A stretch of DNA of 64,000 bases from an uncultured Porphyromonas sp. (GTDB lineage Bacteria > Bacteroidota > Bacteroidia > Bacteroidales > Porphyromonadaceae): assembly GCA_905372565.1 (NCBI GenBank), contig CAJPPK010000007.1, positions 12,936-76,935 of the forward strand, given 5' to 3'. The position numbers and the translations under genes were made by a program. The notes below the pieces were generated by a model. It was not told where the DNA came from. It searched no databases and saw nothing but the letters and a program-made list of their open reading frames with translations. Position 1 is the first letter of the stretch; the number at the start of each line of letters is the position of its first letter. Positions 62,151 to 64,000 of the stretch are shown here, one piece after another.

Positions 62151-63719
62151 GTGCTATCACCACGACTACGACTGAGCTTCGATCGCTGGTGGCATAGCCC
62201 TCTCTGTCAGCTCCTCTTCTTACTTTGCCTAGGCTATGCCTCGGCAGATCGTCTACCCCATCCTGAGCTGAGCCTTGTGCTTGCTTTAGCTGGGGTAGCT
62301 TCTTTTCTCCTAGGGCTCGTGTTTGGCTGGAGAGAGGGCGAGCTTCGGTCTAGACGAGTGCACGCTTGGACGCTTCGGCTAGGATTAAGCCTCCTGCTCC
62401 TTCTTGGCGGTAGAATGTACTACCAAGATACGCTGGAGCATCAACTCTCGACTGATGCCCTTAGGGCGCCAGCTCTGCGTGTGCGCCTTGTCACAAGTCA
62501 TGATCTGGGCAATGGCTGGCGAAGCTATGATCTCTCGCTCCTAGAGACTTCCTCCGTTCGCCTCCGTCTTCGGCACCGAGAGATCGAGCGAGCTGTCGTG
62601 GGAGATACCCTACATCTGCAAGGGGTGAGGTGGATGGGGGTGAAGATGCTCCTTGGTCAACGACCTCGTTGGGGGAAGTCTTTCCTTACAGGGGGCTATA
62701 CCGCTCTAGGAAGTGGAGGGCAGGTGTGTGTTTATCCAGTTGAGGATCAAGATCTGTTGGCTCATCCTGTCCTCTTCGCTCGGCGGTGTCAAGGTCGGCT
62801 CTTGAACCAGCTTGAGGGGCTCGAACTGAAGCCTACGACGAAGGCACTACTAGGTGCGCTAGTGCTGGGTGAGCTCCCTAGTGATGAGCTGGGGCGGGAG
62901 CTACGTCAGTCGTTTGTAGCTGGTGGGGTGGCGCATTTACTAGCTGTGAGTGGGTTTCATCTGGGTATTATTGTGGCGCTCGTGATGGGGTTACTCCGTA
63001 GACTACCGTATTTCCGTGTCCATCTCTATGGGCGTTGGGTGGTAGTATTGCTGGTAGCTTGGTTCTTCACGGGGCTTACGGGAGCGAGCATCCCCACCCT
63101 ACGTGCCTCGGGTATGCTTACGCTCTATGCTGGTGCTCGGTGCTTAGGGAGGCGACCAAGTTTCCCCGAGATCATTGCTCTCCCTGCCCTAGTACAGCTC
63201 CTTCTGCATCCTGCAAGTCTGTGGAGTGCGAGCTTTCTCCTGACCTATGGAGCTATGCTAGGGATCTACCTTTTCTTTCGTCCGCTCCGCCAAGCCTTGG
63301 GGCTACTACCCTCTTTGCTAGCCCGCTATCTTTGGGATGGGCTAGCGATGACAGGAGCCGTCCTCCCTTTTGTCCTTCCTCTGAGTCTTTATCTCTTTGG
63401 GTGGGTCTCTCTCGCTTTTCCCTGGACGACGCTCATTACTCTACCACTGGCGAGCCTGCTTATCCCGCTGGGAGGAATGCTTCTCCTTCTCCTACCCTGG
63501 GCAGATAGCCTCCCATCTGTGCTCTTTCGCGGGCTGGATGACCTCGCTAGTCTCCTTATGGAATCCGTACGCTGGGCAGAAGGCATTCCTTTTCTTCGCC
63601 TTACATATGAGATCTCCGAGGAAGAGTTGTTGATCTATTTTGCTGTGCTCTTCTTACTCCTCCTTTGGAGTCGCTGGAGAGAGCAGGAGAAGCTATCCTT
63701 AGCGAGTCTTAGGAGCTAG
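62151..63719 (+). CDS. ComEC/Rec2-family membrane protein, short form
   Basis: About 522 aa from GTG 62151, the first plausible start after rpe; a reading frame from 62049 would overlap rpe by 86 bp. Two N-terminal hydrophobic helices and a DUF4131-like region (LGNGWRSYDLSLLETS and so on) are followed by the Competence domain (from about residue 225) with LRQSFVAGGVAHLLAVSGFHLGIIVAL in parts, and at least nine more helices. The beta-lactamase-like domain of classical ComEC is missing. It is likely the inner-membrane channel for single-stranded DNA uptake. Confidence 0.82.
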   Translation: MLSPRLRLSFDRWWHSPLCQLLFLLCLGYASADRLPHPELSLVLALAGVASFLLGLVFGWREGELRSRRVHAWTLRLGLSLLLLLGGRMYYQDTLEHQLSTDALRAPALRVRLVTSHDLGNGWRSYDLSLLETSSVRLRLRHREIERAVVGDTLHLQGVRWMGVKMLLGQRPRWGKSFLTGGYTALGSGGQVCVYPVEDQDLLAHPVLFARRCQGRLLNQLEGLELKPTTKALLGALVLGELPSDELGRELRQSFVAGGVAHLLAVSGFHLGIIVALVMGLLRRLPYFRVHLYGRWVVVLLVAWFFTGLTGASIPTLRASGMLTLYAGARCLGRRPSFPEIIALPALVQLLLHPASLWSASFLLTYGAMLGIYLFFRPLRQALGLLPSLLARYLWDGLAMTGAVLPFVLPLSLYLFGWVSLAFPWTTLITLPLASLLIPLGGMLLLLLPWADSLPSVLFRGLDDLASLLMESVRWAEGIPFLRLTYEISEEELLIYFAVLFLLLLWSRWREQEKLSLASLRS

Positions 63720-63740
63720 AGGGAAGATCCTGTCTGTTGG

Positions 63741-63819
63741 TTACTAATGATTCATTCATTTCATTAGTAATACTTACTAATCATGATTAGTAATGATCTG
63801 CTGGGATTGTTACTAATGA
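63741..63819. repeat. Cluster of five TTACTAATSA sites
   Basis: TTACTAATGA at 63741-63750, its complement at 63761-63770, a perfect 20-bp palindrome TTACTAATCATGATTAGTAA at 63774-63793 made of two facing units, and TTACTAATGA at 63810-63819. They lie between comEC and the tRNA-Val promoter. Confidence 0.75.
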
Positions 63820-63881
63820 ATCTTTTGTGTTTCTCTAGGTGTCATTAGCGACCGAATTAGTCTGATAGCTCGGAGGGGGTA

Positions 63882-63912
63882 TTGCGTGGATCAAGAAGAA
63901 TATGTACCTTTG
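63882..63912 (+). promoter_or_regulatory. Promoter of tRNA-Val
   Basis: TTG at 63882-63884 and TACCTTTG at 63905-63912 with a 20-nt spacer, about 34 nt before the tRNA. Confidence 0.6.
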
Positions 63913-63945
63913 CGGAGCAATCGGTTGCTTAGCACCTATCTAAAG

Positions 63946-64000
63946 GGGCCTATAGCTCAGCTGGTTTAGAGCACCTGCCTTACAAGCAGGGGGTCATAGG
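63946..64000 (+). tRNA. tRNA-Val (anticodon TAC), 3' part outside window
   Basis: Acceptor strand GGGCCTA, T8-A9, a D arm (GCTCAGCTGGTTTAGAGC), the anticodon stem CCTGC / GCAGG and loop CTTACAA with anticodon TAC. The T arm begins at the window edge and the 3' acceptor strand should read TAGGCCC. Confidence 0.9.

Overview
This 64 kb window looks like chromosome of a Bacteroidota species, most likely Porphyromonas or a close relative. This rests on the families present (GldH, DUF3127, DUF4248, DUF1599, a BT_3928-like DoxX/thioredoxin-like protein, a RicT/PSP1-GldH pair, tandem OmpA-family proteins of the Pgm6/Pgm7 type), on repeated TAnnTTTG promoter -7 boxes, and on the near absence of Shine-Dalgarno sequences. 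Most of the DNA is fairly GC-rich; the genus is an inference.

Layout. 1-8.1 kb: housekeeping genes (end of trpS, DUF3127, rlmH, a phosphoethanolamine-transferase-like enzyme, clpB, a CCA-adding/poly(A) polymerase-like enzyme, DUF2147). 8.5-15.1 kb: a glycogen/alpha-glucan phosphorylase, a frameshifted outer-membrane protein gene, a thioesterase and mutS. 15.4-20.2 kb: an S4-domain protein, then a PqqD-like / nucleotidyltransferase / ABC exporter operon, an iron-sulfur assembly factor and lpxH. 20.4-29.7 kb: an outer-membrane gene cassette between two nearly identical 90-bp promoter-leader repeats, then ricT-gldH-lon and the conserved run DUF1599 - DoxX-like - tpiA - SPOR - folE. 29.9-32.9 kb: xseB-ispD-recG on the minus strand. 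33.3-34.6 kb: an OmpA-family protein. 34.7-47.6 kb: a surface-polysaccharide locus with six glycosyltransferases, a Wzy-like polymerase, the initiating sugar transferase, Wza-like and Wzc-like proteins, an HprK-related kinase and an S24/S26 peptidase-like protein; no flippase is seen. 47.6-53.3 kb: a HAD phosphatase, DUF4248, a lipoprotein, two tandem OmpA-family proteins and DUF805. 53.4-64 kb: a second phosphoethanolamine-transferase-like enzyme, an acyltransferase, an AAA-CYTH fusion, MazG, deoC, a bacterial PH-domain protein, NfeD-stomatin, rpe, a short ComEC and the start of tRNA-Val.

How the genes fit together. Much of the window serves the cell envelope: lipid A (lpxH, two EptA-like enzymes), polysaccharide export, OmpA anchoring and GldH. 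PqqD-like protein, PF14907 nucleotidyltransferase and ABC exporter at 16-19 kb, together with HprK-related kinase and S24/S26 protein at 46-47.5 kb, resemble parts of one peptide-modification and export system split over two loci; no precursor peptide is visible.

Most unusual are intergenic repeats: (1) a 96-bp hairpin element in four copies, one of which forms the end of a glycosyltransferase gene; (2) two inverted arrays of a short motif with an exact 23-bp period on either side of the tandem OmpA locus; (3) a second hairpin family at three intergenic sites; (4) a 90-bp promoter-leader duplication bracketing one gene, with 5 versus 9 G; (5) a cluster of TTACTAATSA sites before tRNA-Val; (6) a 52-bp perfect palindrome between convergent genes.
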